Assembly (NCBI RefSeq): GCF_009741925.1
Contig: NZ_WPCC01000012.1
Location: forward strand, 1 to 64,000
Reading direction: 5' to 3'
Source: Natronomonas sp. CBA1123
GTDB lineage: Archaea; Halobacteriota; Halobacteria; Halobacteriales; Haloarculaceae
Length of the DNA: 64,000 bases
In this document: positions 27,736-36,422 of the stretch, one piece after another
Layout of the letters: every line of letters starts with the position of its first letter
Position numbering within the stretch: the first letter of the stretch is position 1
The notes under the pieces: model-generated
The model's database searches: none
Seen by the model: the letters and a program-made list of their open reading frames with translations, nothing else
Told to the model about the DNA's origin: nothing
Position numbers and translations under genes: made by a program

Positions 27736-28673
27736 GTACGGACCACGACATCGACCGACTACAGGAGAAGCTAGCGACCGCCCGCGAGGAAATCGGCAAG
27801 CGAATCGTCGGCCAACACGAGGTGCTCGAGGGGTTACTCGTCTGCATCCTCGCCGACGGCAACGCCTTGCTCGAATCGAACCCCGGACTCGGGAAGACGA
27901 CGATGGTGCGGACCATTGCCGAGGTGACCGACCTCCAGTTCTCACGGGTGCAGAACACGCCCGACTTGATGCCCTCCGACATCACGGGGACGGAAATCAT
28001 CCGCGAGACGGAGACGGGCCGGGAGTTCGTCTTCGAGAAGGGCCCAATCTTCGCCAACGTGGTGTTGGCCGACGAAATCAACCGCGCGACGCCGAAGACC
28101 CAAGCCGCACTGCTCGAAGCGATGCAGGAGAAACAGGTGACTGCGGCGGGGGAGACCTACCAACTCCCGAAACCGTTCTTCGTCCTCGCGACGCAGAACC
28201 CCATCGACCAGTCCGGGACCTATCCGCTTCCGGAGGCCCAGACCGACCGCTTCATGCTGAAACTGTTGCTCGATTACCCCGAGTACGACGAGGAGCAGGA
28301 AATCGTCGACATGTTCACCGGCGACCGCCCGCAGGTGCCGGTCGACCAGGCGCTCACGCGGGCGGAGATTCAGGAGATTCAGCAACTCGTCAGGGAGGTG
28401 CCCATCGCCGACGACCTCCGGGACCGGGCGATTCAGTTGGTCCGTCGGACCCGTGAGGCCGAGGAAATCGAGTTCGGCGCCAGCCCACGGGCGAGTATGG
28501 CGCTGGTGTTGACCGCGAAGGCGCGGGCGTTCCTCCAGGGCCGGACACACGTCGCAAGCGAGGACATCGAGGCGCTGGCGCCGGCGGTCCTCCGGCACCG
28601 AATCATCCTCGATTTCCGCACCGAGCGCGAGGGCCGGACGGCCGACGATGTCATCGAATCGCTCATAGAGTGA
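27732..28673 (+). CDS. MoxR-family AAA+ ATPase
   Basis: A 313-residue AAA+ chaperone ATPase. Visible: Walker A-like [15 protein letters not shown], Walker [26 protein letters not shown], sensor 1 [24 protein letters not shown], and sensor 2 region [10 protein letters not shown]. MoxR ATPases work with VWA proteins to insert cofactors or remodel complexes; the two VWA genes upstream are natural partners. The start ATG 27732 overlaps the previous gene by four bases. Confidence 0.93.
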   Translation: MSTDHDIDRLQEKLATAREEIGKRIVGQHEVLEGLLVCILADGNALLESNPGLGKTTMVRTIAEVTDLQFSRVQNTPDLMPSDITGTEIIRETETGREFVFEKGPIFANVVLADEINRATPKTQAALLEAMQEKQVTAAGETYQLPKPFFVLATQNPIDQSGTYPLPEAQTDRFMLKLLLDYPEYDEEQEIVDMFTGDRPQVPVDQALTRAEIQEIQQLVREVPIADDLRDRAIQLVRRTREAEEIEFGASPRASMALVLTAKARAFLQGRTHVASEDIEALAPAVLRHRIILDFRTEREGRTADDVIESLIE

Positions 28674-28710
28674 CGATGTCCGAGAACACGTCCGCTGGGG
28701 GTGACCGGCC

Positions 28711-29577
28711 GTGACCATCGACCCGTCGTTTCTCGACGGCCTCGGTCGGTTCCGGGCGGCGCTGAACCGCCAGACGACCGAACTCCGGCAGGGAGACCAA
28801 CAGTCCCCACGGGTCGGAGAGGGGTTGACCTTCAGCGACTACCGGCGCTACTCGCCGGGCGACGACACGCGACTCATCGACTGGAAACTGTACGCTCGAA
28901 CTGACGAGTACTTCATCAAACAGTTCGAAGAGGAGCGCAGTCTCACGGTCCACCTGCTCGTCGACGCCAGCGGGTCGATGGACTACGGCGACGGCGACGC
29001 CCACAAGTTCGACTACGCCGCCAAACTCGGGTTGGGATTCGCGTATCTCACCGCCGAGGAGAACAACGAGTTCCAGTTCTCGACGTTTCGGGAGTCGGCC
29101 GACCGACTCGACACCGGCCGGTCGAACCGAGGGGAGGTGCTCGCGCTCATCGAGCAGTTGAACGGCATCACCCCGTCGGGCGAGGTGGATTTCGAGGCCG
29201 CCCTCCTGGAGTACGCCGAGCGAATCCGGTCGCGGTCGCTCGTCGTCGTCCTCAGCGACTGTCTCGCCGACCCGGAACCCATCGAAGCCGGCGTCGCCTC
29301 GCTCGTCCGCAACGACATCGACGTGTTGCTCGTTCGCGTCGTCGCCCCCGAAGAGCGCGACCCCGGCGTCGTCGGGGACGCACTGTTCGCCGACCCGGAG
29401 GGCGAGGAGACCCGGCGGTCGTACTTCAGCGGCTCGCTCGCCGACGCCTACCGGAGCCGACTCGACGCACACGTCGACAGCGTCTCGAACCGCGTGACCG
29501 CACTCGGCGCCGACCACGTCCTCGTCGACACCGGCGCGGACTACTTCGATTCCTTCGGGAGCGTCTGGCTCGGCTGA
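28711..29577 (+). CDS. DUF58 (VWA-like) protein of the MoxR operon
   Basis: A 288-residue DUF58 protein. The signature [49 protein letters not shown] region (quoted only in part in databases) is visible as [17 protein letters not shown], followed by [15 protein letters not shown], a MIDAS-like motif. No transmembrane helix is present, so it is the cytosolic member. GTG 28711 overlaps the stop of a 12-codon upstream ORF (28676-28714). It always travels with MoxR, and probably bridges the ATPase to the membrane VWA proteins. Confidence 0.9.
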   Translation: MTIDPSFLDGLGRFRAALNRQTTELRQGDQQSPRVGEGLTFSDYRRYSPGDDTRLIDWKLYARTDEYFIKQFEEERSLTVHLLVDASGSMDYGDGDAHKFDYAAKLGLGFAYLTAEENNEFQFSTFRESADRLDTGRSNRGEVLALIEQLNGITPSGEVDFEAALLEYAERIRSRSLVVVLSDCLADPEPIEAGVASLVRNDIDVLLVRVVAPEERDPGVVGDALFADPEGEETRRSYFSGSLADAYRSRLDAHVDSVSNRVTALGADHVLVDTGADYFDSFGSVWLG

Positions 29578-29639
29578 CACACCGACGCACACGTGGCAAA
29601 TATCGCCACGTTCATGCTCGGTTCACACGGCCTTCCGAT

Positions 29640-30101
29640 ATGGAAATCATCGAGAACAGCCTCGGTGTCGACATCGGGGCCTTCCTCGCGCGACCGCTGT
29701 TCGGCCACCTCGCGACGCAAGCCCCCGAAGGCCCCCGCGAATCGCCCGTCTGGTACCTCTGGGAGGACGACGCGGCGTGGATTCTGGGCGACGCCGCGAC
29801 CGACACCTTCCCGGCCCGCATCGAGGAGACACCCGCGTGTTCGCTCGGCGTCGTCGACTTCGACGCCGAACGCGGCCTCGTCCAGCACGTTGGGATGCGG
29901 GGGCAGGGAACCGTCGAACCGTTCGACCGGGAGTTGGCCGAGCGACTGCTCGCCCGCTATCTCGGCCCGGATTCGACGGATTGGGACCCCCGGTTTTCGG
30001 GGTACGTCGCCGACCCGACGGAGACAGCCCTGTTGGTGCGCATCGAACCGAAAACCGTCGTCGCCCGCGACCAGTCGTACGCGCCCGCTCCGGTCCGTTA
30101 G
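29640..30101 (+). CDS. Pyridoxamine 5'-phosphate oxidase-like FMN-binding protein
   Basis: A 153-residue split-barrel flavoprotein of the PNPOx-like superfamily. Key stretch: LARPLFGHLATQAPEGPRESPVWYLWEDDAAWILG, with the family's core beta strands and the P-V-W-Y-L-W flavin-contact region. The function in vivo is unknown, and it may bind FMN or F420. It ends by overlapping the stop of the convergent small membrane gene by four bases. Confidence 0.72.
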   Translation: MEIIENSLGVDIGAFLARPLFGHLATQAPEGPRESPVWYLWEDDAAWILGDAATDTFPARIEETPACSLGVVDFDAERGLVQHVGMRGQGTVEPFDRELAERLLARYLGPDSTDWDPRFSGYVADPTETALLVRIEPKTVVARDQSYAPAPVR

Positions 30102-30346
30102 ACGCCGCCGCCGTAGTCACTCTCGCCGGTGCGGTCCTCGGCGAACCCGCCGCGAATGGCTATCCAGCCGATGACGGAGACGAACAGAATCGGCGGCATG
30201 AGCAGAAATCCCCACAGGGGGTCCAGTCCCCACTGGAGGAGGAGCACCAGATTACCGACCCCCAACGCGACGAACGGGATGGTGATGAGTGCGGCGACTT
30301 TCCGACCCTTCTTGAACCCGCCGCCGTCGGTCCCCTCGTCGTCCAT
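30098..30346 (-). CDS. Small two-helix membrane protein
   Basis: An 82-residue protein with a charged N-terminus (MDDEGTDGGGFKKGRK) and two helices (AALITIPFVALGVGNLVLLLQ and LWGFLLMPPILFVSVIGWIAI), ending GESDYGGGV. No family is recognised. It is convergent with the PNPOx-like gene, overlapping by four bases, and its upstream side holds a hairpin region. Confidence 0.65.
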   Translation of the reverse strand: MDDEGTDGGGFKKGRKVAALITIPFVALGVGNLVLLLQWGLDPLWGFLLMPPILFVSVIGWIAIRGGFAEDRTGESDYGGGV

Positions 30347-30517
30347 ATTCGCCGTTAGGTCTCCGCCGAGAAAAGCACCTCGCTCTGTCGACCAACCAGA
30401 TATTATCTCTTACAGGGAAAGTGTAATTAATGGGTAGAACCAATAAATGAACGGTGCCGGGCACCGTCGACTCCCCCCACCCACCCCCCACCGGCACCGC
30501 CCTGCCGCCGTATCCCT
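30347..30517. other. Intergenic region with a perfect 8+8 hairpin
   Basis: This holds the promoter area of the small membrane protein gene (AT-rich stretch 30397-30450, including TAATTAATGGG) and, at 30451-30467, ACGGTGCC-G-GGCACCGT, a perfect inverted repeat. The hairpin lies 51 bases past the stop of the secreted-protein gene on the minus strand, so it could be its terminator. The C-tract-rich part (30470-30500) has no coding bias. Confidence 0.4.
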
Positions 30518-30988
30518 TTACAGGAGGCCGAGCGCCGACCCGACCTCGTAGCCGAGTTTCGCCGTCTCGACAGTGACGGTGTTCGTGATGCCGACGCCCT
30601 CGACGGTCACGTCGTCGGACTCGTAGGCGTCGACGGCAGCCGCGCCCGTGTCCTCGGCCTCGGCGATGTCACGGATAGTCGCCTCGTCGGTCGTGACCCG
30701 AATCGTCGGGTCGTCTTCGCCCTCTTCGAAGGAGACGACTTCGGCGTTCTCGTTGGTGACCGCGGTGTAGGTCACCGTGCCGTTGTCTCCTTCGACGGTC
30801 ATCGCGACCCGCTCGTCGGCGAAGCGGTCCGCGATGACATCGGGTGCGTCGCCGATGTTGTCGTTGTACGCCTGAGCGACCGACTGGGCGTCACCCTCGG
30901 CGGATTGGGCGGCGACCGCCGCGGGTGCCGCGACCAATCCGAAAAGCAGGACGACCGAGAGTACGACCGCTTTCGGTGCGATTCGCAT
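30518..30988 (-). CDS. Secreted protein of unknown function
   Basis: A 156-residue protein with a clear Sec-type signal peptide (MRIAPKAVVLSVVLLFGLVA, cut after AAVAAQS). The mature part is acidic, with three related beta-rich segments (MTVEGDNGTVTYTAVTNENAE, TIRVTTDEATIRDI, DDVTVEGVGITNTVTVETAK). It is not a known enzyme. It resembles small haloarchaeal secreted proteins found only in the class. Confidence 0.68.
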   Translation of the reverse strand: MRIAPKAVVLSVVLLFGLVAAPAAVAAQSAEGDAQSVAQAYNDNIGDAPDVIADRFADERVAMTVEGDNGTVTYTAVTNENAEVVSFEEGEDDPTIRVTTDEATIRDIAEAEDTGAAAVDAYESDDVTVEGVGITNTVTVETAKLGYEVGSALGLL

Positions 30989-31060
30989 ACCCGCTAGAAA
31001 CGGTGTCCGATGTAAGTGTTTTCTGGCCGTTATGTTGCTCGATTTGGGCGATTCGACCGC

Positions 31061-31849
31061 TCACTCGCCGCGGAACTCCGGTTCCCGTTCCTCGATTCGG
31101 GCTTCGAACCCCTCGCGGTAGTCGCGGGTGTCGTCGAGTTCACGGCCGAGCGCGCGCTCCAGTTCCAGCCCCTGCTGCAGCGGGGTTTCGAGGGCCGCGT
31201 TGAGCGCCTCCTTGGCGTTCCGAAGCCCCAACGGTGCGTTCTCACAGAGGTCGTCCGCGAAGGCTTTCGCGCGTTCGTCGACGGATTCGTCGTCACACAC
31301 CTCGTGGACCAATCCACAGTCCAGCGCCTCCTCGGGGTCGATGAACTCGCCAGTGAGGACGAGTTCCTTCGCCTTCGAGAGTCCCACGAGCCGAGGGAGG
31401 CGCTGGGTCGCACCGCCGTGGGGGAACGTCCCCAGTTTCACCTCGATGACGCCGTAGGTGGCGTCAGAGCCGAGGATTCGGAAATCACAGGGGAGTGTCA
31501 ACTCGAAGGCGCCGGCGGGGGCGGCCCGTTTGATGCCCGCGACGACCGGTTGTCGCGCCGTCTCGATGGCGTCGAGCAGTTCGGGGAACACCTCACGGTT
31601 GATGTTCGAGTCCTCCTCGACGCGGTCCCGCATCATGTGGAGGTCCATCCCCGCACAGAACACCGGCCCCTCGCCGAGCAGCGTGATGGCACGTACGCCC
31701 TCGCGGGCGCTGGCCTGCTCGAAGGCACTCGTCAAATCACCCATCAGAGCCTCGTTCATCGCGTTTCGTTTCTCCGGTCGCGCGAGACGGATATCCGCGC
31801 GGTGGCCCTCCACGTCGAGCGTCGCCAATCCGGTGCCGATGGATTCCAT
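31061..31849 (-). CDS. Enoyl-CoA hydratase/isomerase family protein
   Basis: A 262-residue crotonase-fold enzyme. The N-terminal EKRNAMNEAL and oxyanion-hole segments VFCAGMDLHMM and IKRAAPAGAFELTLPCDFRILG are all recognisable, as is the later LPRLVGLSKAKELVLTGEFIDPEEALDCGLV. It probably acts in beta-oxidation or a related CoA pathway. The usual glycine-rich GGGLEL is changed to AGAFEL here, which may shift specificity. It stands alone. Confidence 0.88.
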   Translation of the reverse strand: MESIGTGLATLDVEGHRADIRLARPEKRNAMNEALMGDLTSAFEQASAREGVRAITLLGEGPVFCAGMDLHMMRDRVEEDSNINREVFPELLDAIETARQPVVAGIKRAAPAGAFELTLPCDFRILGSDATYGVIEVKLGTFPHGGATQRLPRLVGLSKAKELVLTGEFIDPEEALDCGLVHEVCDDESVDERAKAFADDLCENAPLGLRNAKEALNAALETPLQQGLELERALGRELDDTRDYREGFEARIEEREPEFRGE

Positions 31850-31905
31850 ACCCGCGACACCGCGGGAACGGGGTTAAAACTGAGGGGGAACGCTAAAGGA
31901 GTGCG

Positions 31906-32151
31906 TCACTCGCCCGATGCGATACCCGACACCGCCTCACCGAGGTCCGAGATACCGCCGCTCAGGAAGTCGTTCACCGACCCGAGGATGTCACCGACGA
32001 AGTCGGGGACCGGTCCGGGTAGGTCGCTCGGCGGGCCACGCTCGCCCGCGTCGCTGGCGTTGTCGTCGGGCTGTGCAGCCACGCCACCCACGGCACCGGC
32101 GAGCAGCGCACTCGTCGCCAGCACCGCAAGCAGTATCGATTTGGCTCTCAT
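31906..32151 (-). CDS. Small secreted protein
   Basis: An 81-residue protein with signal peptide MRAKSILLAVLATSALLAG (cut after VAAQ). The mature chain (about 55 residues) is acidic with PPSDLPGPVPDF, then FLSGGISDLGEAVSGIAS. No known family. A palindrome (32174-32187) lies 23 bases upstream of the ATG. Confidence 0.6.
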   Translation of the reverse strand: MRAKSILLAVLATSALLAGAVGGVAAQPDDNASDAGERGPPSDLPGPVPDFVGDILGSVNDFLSGGISDLGEAVSGIASGE

Positions 32152-32173
32152 TGCATGCTTTCGTACCTGCCGT

Positions 32174-32187
32174 CGGTACTTGTACCG
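32174..32187. promoter_or_regulatory. Palindrome upstream of a small secreted-protein gene
   Basis: CGGTAC-TT-GTACCG, a perfect 6+6 inverted repeat about 23 bases before the ATG at 32151, is a possible operator. Its short length leaves room for chance. Confidence 0.25.
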
Positions 32188-32212
32188 TCACGACCGTTTC
32201 GAGCCGTTTAGT

Positions 32213-32263
32213 CCGTTCAGGCCCCAGACAGCCGATTTTCGTCGGAATAAACGATCTGAACGG
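32213..32263 (-). terminator. Candidate terminator hairpin after the 32275 gene
   Basis: CCGTTCAG (32213-32220) pairs perfectly with CTGAACGG (32256-32263), with an inner CCGA/TCGG stem closed by a T-rich loop. It lies 12 bases past the stop of the minus-strand gene that ends at 32275. Confidence 0.35.
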
Positions 32264-32274
32264 TTGGCGCTATT

Positions 32275-32559
32275 TCACAACTCCGAGAGCGCCCGCTGTT
32301 CGCCCGGCAGTTCCGTCTCGTTGCCCCGCAAGTGGCTAGCGCGGGCCAGCAGGTAACCATCCGCGGGACCCAAATCGCGAGGGTGGGCGTCCTGTACCCA
32401 CAGCGTCCGCCCCTGGGGACTCACCTCGCGGGCCCACTCGCGGGCCAGCGCCTTCGAGTCGAAGGTGCGAAAGCGGCCCTCCTCGGCGACCCACTGGCCC
32501 ACCGCCGAACTCACCCGGCGTGCGGAGGGCTTCAGCGCGACGACGTAGGGGTCGCTCAT
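32275..32559 (-). CDS. Small basic protein of unknown function
   Basis: A 94-residue protein starting MSDPYVVALKPSARRVSSAV, unusually basic for this proteome. It has a compact centre (GRFRTFDSKALAREWAREVSP, LWVQDAHPRDLGPADGYLLA) that suggests a small alpha/beta fold, possibly DUF2188-like. ATG 32559 is chosen; the longer reading adds 22 poorly conserved residues that overlap the promoter of the divergent nuclease gene. Confidence 0.6.
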   Translation of the reverse strand: MSDPYVVALKPSARRVSSAVGQWVAEEGRFRTFDSKALAREWAREVSPQGRTLWVQDAHPRDLGPADGYLLARASHLRGNETELPGEQRALSEL

Positions 32560-32618
32560 ACCACCCCTCCACGTTGGGACGCGAAAAGTTTTGGTCCTGC
32601 TTACGAGACTGTTATACG

Positions 32619-33056
32619 ATGACACACGAGGCGACCGTCGACGGCCTCGGCATCAGCGTCGACGACGGCGGCGAGGAGGGTGCACCGGTGGTTCTCCTGC
32701 GCGCTCGCGGGGAGACGCTACCGATATTCATCAGTGCCGACCAGGCCAAATCCATCTCTCACGCCCTCGAAGGCCGGCCGTTCGAGCGACCGCTCACCCA
32801 CGACCTCTTCGTCGAGATGCTCACGGAGTTCGGCGGCGCCATCGACCGCGTCCGCATCGACGGCCTCGCCGAACACACCTTCCTCGCGAAGATCGACGCC
32901 GAACGCTACGTCAACGGCGAACGAACCGACGTGACCTTCGACGCCCGCCCGAGCGACGCCATCGCCATCGCGCTGCGCGTCGACTGCCCTGTCTTCGTCT
33001 CCGAGGACGTCCTCGATAAGGCGGGGCGGCCCCCGGAGGAGTTCGAAGTCGAGTGA
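32619..33056 (+). CDS. Bifunctional nuclease family protein (DUF151)
   Basis: A 145-residue protein with the DUF151 core: VVLLRARGETLPIFISADQAKSIS, LTHDLFVEMLTEFGGAIDRVRID, FDARPSDAIAIALRVDCPVFVSEDVLD. Family members have been described as nucleases acting on DNA and RNA in plants and bacteria; no function is proven in archaea. Its stop is directly followed by the stop of the convergent VOC gene. Confidence 0.85.
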   Translation: MTHEATVDGLGISVDDGGEEGAPVVLLRARGETLPIFISADQAKSISHALEGRPFERPLTHDLFVEMLTEFGGAIDRVRIDGLAEHTFLAKIDAERYVNGERTDVTFDARPSDAIAIALRVDCPVFVSEDVLDKAGRPPEEFEVE

Positions 33057-33479
33057 TTACAGGGCGGTCGGGTCGAAGCGCTCGTTGACGCCCTCCCACG
33101 CGCCCTCGTGGTCGGCGCGCGTGTCGATGTAGGCCTCGACGCCGTTTCCGGAGGGGTCCTCGAAGTACAGCGCCTTGGAGATGCCGTGGTCGACCGGGGA
33201 CACCGCGATGCCGCGCTCTTGGAGGGACTCGTAGAGCGCCCGCAGCGCCGTCCCGTCGTCGAGTTCGAAGGCGGTATGATATAGTCCGACGCCCGAGGAC
33301 GGGTTGGGAGCGTCCTCGCCGACCCCCTGTAGCGCGAGGTCGTGGTGGTGCTCGCCGAACGTGAGAAAGGCGTACCGGCCGACACGTTCCTCGACAGCGA
33401 GGTCGAAACAGTCGCTGTAGAAGCCGACTGCTCGCTCGACGTCGCGGACCTTCAGGTGGACGTGACCGAGATGGGTCAT
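33057..33479 (-). CDS. Glyoxalase/VOC superfamily protein
   Basis: A 140-residue vicinal-oxygen-chelate protein. The start MTHLGHVHLKVRDVERAVGFYSDCFDL and the metal-ligand pattern (His in HVHLKV, His in LYHTAFELDDG, Glu in GVEAYIDTR) are clear. Because it forms only one beta-alpha-beta-beta-beta pair set, it probably dimerises. Likely roles are dioxygenase- or glyoxalase-like; the substrate is unknown. Confidence 0.85.
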   Translation of the reverse strand: MTHLGHVHLKVRDVERAVGFYSDCFDLAVEERVGRYAFLTFGEHHHDLALQGVGEDAPNPSSGVGLYHTAFELDDGTALRALYESLQERGIAVSPVDHGISKALYFEDPSGNGVEAYIDTRADHEGAWEGVNERFDPTAL

Positions 33480-33517
33480 ACCGTACGTTCGGGACAGCCG
33501 GAAATAAGCCCGACGCG

Positions 33518-34057
33518 CTACTCTCCGTCCTGCTCCTCGCCGTAGCGCTCGGCGGCGGATTCGAAGCCGAACTCCGCCTGCTCCTTCGAGCGTCGACCCT
33601 CGGCTTCCGCGATGGCTTCGGGGTCCGGCGAGGCGTCGTCGTCGATGCGCGCCCACGAGTCGTGAATCTTCGCGTGACACCACCGACAGAGAAACACCGT
33701 GATTTCGTGTGCAGCGTCCTTGCGGTCGTCCTCACGGTACTCGAGGTGGTGTTCCTCCAGTAACGGCCGCTCGTCGTCGTGGGCGAGTCGGCGCTCTTCG
33801 AGCCCACACCGGAGACACTCCCGCGAGCGCTGGCGGGCCCGGAAATGTGGGCAGTCGCCCCACCCCCAATCACCGTCCGGGTCTGCCGCCGGACACCGAA
33901 GGTCGTCTTCGTGACGCTCGCGGGCGAACTCGGGGTCGTTGTGGCCGTGTTCGGCGGCGTATCGACAGCGGCCGTCGTCGGTGAGGAAGTCACAGCGCTC
34001 GACGACGGCGTAGGGGTCGTCGACGCCGACCGAGGTGCCCTTCGGCGTCTTCTCCAT
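33518..34057 (-). CDS. HNH-type zinc protein (DUF7097-like)
   Basis: A 179-residue haloarchaeal protein with two Cys clusters. The N-terminal half has CDFLTDDGRCRYAAEHGH and CPAADPDG...CPHF, then CLRCGLEERR. The C-terminal part is HNH-nuclease-like: LLEEHHLEYREDD followed by FLCRWCHAKIHDSWA, with His/His and C-x-x-C-H-x-x-x-H. ATG 34057 is the first methionine (MEKTPKGTSVGVDDPYAVVE). It may be a nuclease or a zinc-structured DNA-binding protein; activity is not shown. Confidence 0.72.
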   Translation of the reverse strand: MEKTPKGTSVGVDDPYAVVERCDFLTDDGRCRYAAEHGHNDPEFARERHEDDLRCPAADPDGDWGWGDCPHFRARQRSRECLRCGLEERRLAHDDERPLLEEHHLEYREDDRKDAAHEITVFLCRWCHAKIHDSWARIDDDASPDPEAIAEAEGRRSKEQAEFGFESAAERYGEEQDGE

Positions 34058-34228
34058 ATCGGTCGTGGGGCGTCTTCGGGGTTGAATCCTCCGCCCGCGC
34101 CCGAGTGGTCCGCACCGGGCGACACGCCTCGACCGCCGGCCGGTCGTCGGCGCGCCGTCGTTGAATACCGTCGACGTTCGTGAAACGTACCAGACCGGCT
34201 TACTTGCTCGAAGCGCTATCGAGATACA

Positions 34229-34792
34229 ATGGACGTTGGACCCACAGTAACCCGTCGCGAAGTCACGAAGAGTGCCGCTGCCGTTACGGTCGCTGCGCTG
34301 GCCGGCTGCACGGGCGAGGAGACGCCCGACCCCGTGGACATCGAGTCGGGCGACGAATGCGACGAGTGCGGAATGGTGATCACCGACCATCCCGGCCCGG
34401 TCGGGGAGACGTATTTCGAGGAGAACTCGCCGGCGGACGGCGACGAACCGGCGCAGTTCTGTAGTGCCTCCTGTGCGTATCGATACACCATCGACCGCGA
34501 AAACGAGGGCTGGAGTACCGTCGCGATGTTCCTCACGGATTACTCGTCGGTCGACTACGAGGTGTCCGGGTCGGAGGCGAAGCTCATCTCGGCGCACTTC
34601 GAGGCCGCGGCGTTCGCGGCGACGGATGCACTCGAAGTCGTCGTCGACAGCGACGTCGAGGGGGCGATGGGGTCGTCACTGATTCCCTTCTCGGAGACGG
34701 ACGACGCCGAAGCCTTCGCCGACGAGTACGGCGGCCAGCGGATGGCCGCCACCGATGTCACGGACGAGACCCTCGCCGGTATCGGCCGGTAA
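34229..34792 (+). CDS. nosL: NosL lipoprotein (copper chaperone type)
   Basis: A 187-residue Tat-type lipoprotein: TRREVTKSAAAVTVAALAGC gives the twin arginine and lipobox. The hallmark ECDECGMVITDHPGPVGETYF is the NosL copper-binding N-terminal motif. The C-terminal part holds SDVEGAMGSSLIPFSETDDAEAFADEYGG, the conserved MGxxxIPF-AxxFAxxyGG segment. In denitrifiers NosL delivers Cu(I) to nitrous oxide reductase. The nosD, nosF and nosY homologues lie on the opposite strand, convergent; no nosZ is present here. Confidence 0.9.
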   Translation: MDVGPTVTRREVTKSAAAVTVAALAGCTGEETPDPVDIESGDECDECGMVITDHPGPVGETYFEENSPADGDEPAQFCSASCAYRYTIDRENEGWSTVAMFLTDYSSVDYEVSGSEAKLISAHFEAAAFAATDALEVVVDSDVEGAMGSSLIPFSETDDAEAFADEYGGQRMAATDVTDETLAGIGR

Positions 34793-34815
34793 GCGTCGGC
34801 GACGCGGAGGCGACC

Positions 34816-35688
34816 TCAGTTCTCGGTCGTCGGCAGTCGGTTCCGTAGCCACGCCTTCCAGGTCGCGACGAACTGCGGGTTCCACGACCGGGCAGCCAAC
34901 GCGATGCCCGTCGTGAGGAGTCCGACAGCCAACCAGCCGGCGAGTCCGACGACGTTCAACGCGGGATTGGCGAATCCCGAATCTGCCGTCGCCACGCCGA
35001 TGACCGTCTCGAACACCAGTCCACGGTAGGCGCTGTTCGGACTGACCGCCATCAGCGAGGCGAGGTCGACCGTCGTCCCCGGACCGCCGAGGCGGGACAG
35101 GACCAACAGGTCACCCCCGGCGACGACGCCGAGGAAGACCAACAGTGCGAGAGCGAGTGCGGTCCGACTCCGTCGTGCGAGGGCTGCGACAGCGAGTGCG
35201 AGCGACAGCACGACGACGCCGAAGACGACCGTCAGCGTTGCGAATCGGACGAAGAGGGCTGGCGAATCGACCCCGCTGTGGGTCACGAACACGGCGGATT
35301 CGACGCCCGGTGTAACCGCTACGAGGACAGCGACCGTCGCGAGCGGGACGCCGAGAATCACGACCAACGCGATGGCCCGCCCGACGAACACGCCGACGGT
35401 GAGCAGCACCGTCGACACCGGGTAGGTCCGGAGTATCGACAGGTCGTCGTTTTCGCCGGTGAACGCCCGGTAGCCGAGGACGACCGAGACGGTCGGAACG
35501 AGCAGTTCCAGCGGTAACAGGAGGTCGACGGCGGTCGGCACGTATCCGCCCTGCAGGGCATCGCTCCCGGTGACGATTCCCGAGAGGATGACCGCGAGAC
35601 CGACCGTGAGCGCGAGATACGACCGCGTCCGGACGATGGTGTCGAGTTCACGCCGCGCGATGGCGACGAACGCCGCTGCTCGGCTCAT
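34816..35688 (-). CDS. nosY: ABC transporter permease, NosY-like
   Basis: A 290-residue permease with about six helices. It opens AFVAIARRELDTIVRTRSYLALTVG and has the central motif LELLVPTVSVVLGYRAFTGENDDLSILRTYPVSTVLLTVGVFVGRAIAL, typical of NosY and related ABC-2 permeases. The ATG overlaps the end of the ATPase gene (nosF) by four bases. Together with NosF and NosD it forms the accessory transporter of nitrous oxide reductase maturation, thought to move sulfur or copper-related material. Confidence 0.82.
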   Translation of the reverse strand: MSRAAAFVAIARRELDTIVRTRSYLALTVGLAVILSGIVTGSDALQGGYVPTAVDLLLPLELLVPTVSVVLGYRAFTGENDDLSILRTYPVSTVLLTVGVFVGRAIALVVILGVPLATVAVLVAVTPGVESAVFVTHSGVDSPALFVRFATLTVVFGVVVLSLALAVAALARRSRTALALALLVFLGVVAGGDLLVLSRLGGPGTTVDLASLMAVSPNSAYRGLVFETVIGVATADSGFANPALNVVGLAGWLAVGLLTTGIALAARSWNPQFVATWKAWLRNRLPTTEN

Positions 35689-36422
35689 GTCTCCCCCACG
35701 ACCGTCACCCGACGTGAGCTATCGGAGAGTGTCATCAGCGCCTCCCGCAGCGTCGGTGCGTCGGCTTGCTGACGAAGCGCCCTCGGTGACCCCCGCTCGA
35801 CGATTTCGCCGGAGGCGATTACGGCCACGTCGTCGGCGTACTCCTCGACGAGGTCGATTTCGTGTGAGCTGACGAGGACGGTCGCACCGCGTTCGGCCAT
35901 CGCCGCGACCGTTTCGAAGACGTGCGTACTCATCATCGGGTCCAGACCACTCGCCGGTTCGTCGAGGACGACGAGCGGTGGGTCTCCGACGGTCGCCTGT
36001 GCGACGGCGAGTAGCTGGCGCATCCCGCCGGAGAGTGCTTCGACTCGTCGGTCGGCCGCGTCTTCGAGGCCGACGCGTTCGAGCAACTCGGTCGGTTCGG
36101 CGCCGTCGACGAACGACCCGTAGAACGCGAGCGTCTCCTCGGCGGTGAAGCCGGACCGGAACGTCGCGTCCTGTGGCAGGTAGCCGATGGGGCGGGGAAC
36201 CGAGGGACCCTGGTACGTGACCGACCCGACACCGACGTCGGGCCGGACGTCGCCGACGACCGTCCGGATGAGCGTCGTCTTGCCGGAGCCGTTGGGGCCG
36301 ACGACGGCGATGACCTTCCCCTCCGGAATCGACAGGGACAACTCGGATAGGACCTCGACGGGCCCGAAGGAAACCGAGACGTCGTCGACTTCGAGAATCG
36401 GCCGGTCGGTCACGCCGGACAC
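35685..36422 (-). CDS. nosF: ABC transporter ATP-binding protein, NosF-like
   Basis: A 245-residue ATPase with Walker A VGPNGSGKTTL, Q-loop IGYLPQDATF, signature ALSGGMRQLLAVAQA and Walker B PPLVVLDEPASGLDP, then the switch His in LVSSHEIDLVEEYADDVAVI. It starts ATG 36422, overlapping the end of nosD by 13 bases, and its end overlaps nosY by four bases. The order D-F-Y matches known nos accessory clusters. Confidence 0.9.
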   Translation of the reverse strand: MSGVTDRPILEVDDVSVSFGPVEVLSELSLSIPEGKVIAVVGPNGSGKTTLIRTVVGDVRPDVGVGSVTYQGPSVPRPIGYLPQDATFRSGFTAEETLAFYGSFVDGAEPTELLERVGLEDAADRRVEALSGGMRQLLAVAQATVGDPPLVVLDEPASGLDPMMSTHVFETVAAMAERGATVLVSSHEIDLVEEYADDVAVIASGEIVERGSPRALRQQADAPTLREALMTLSDSSRRVTVVGET

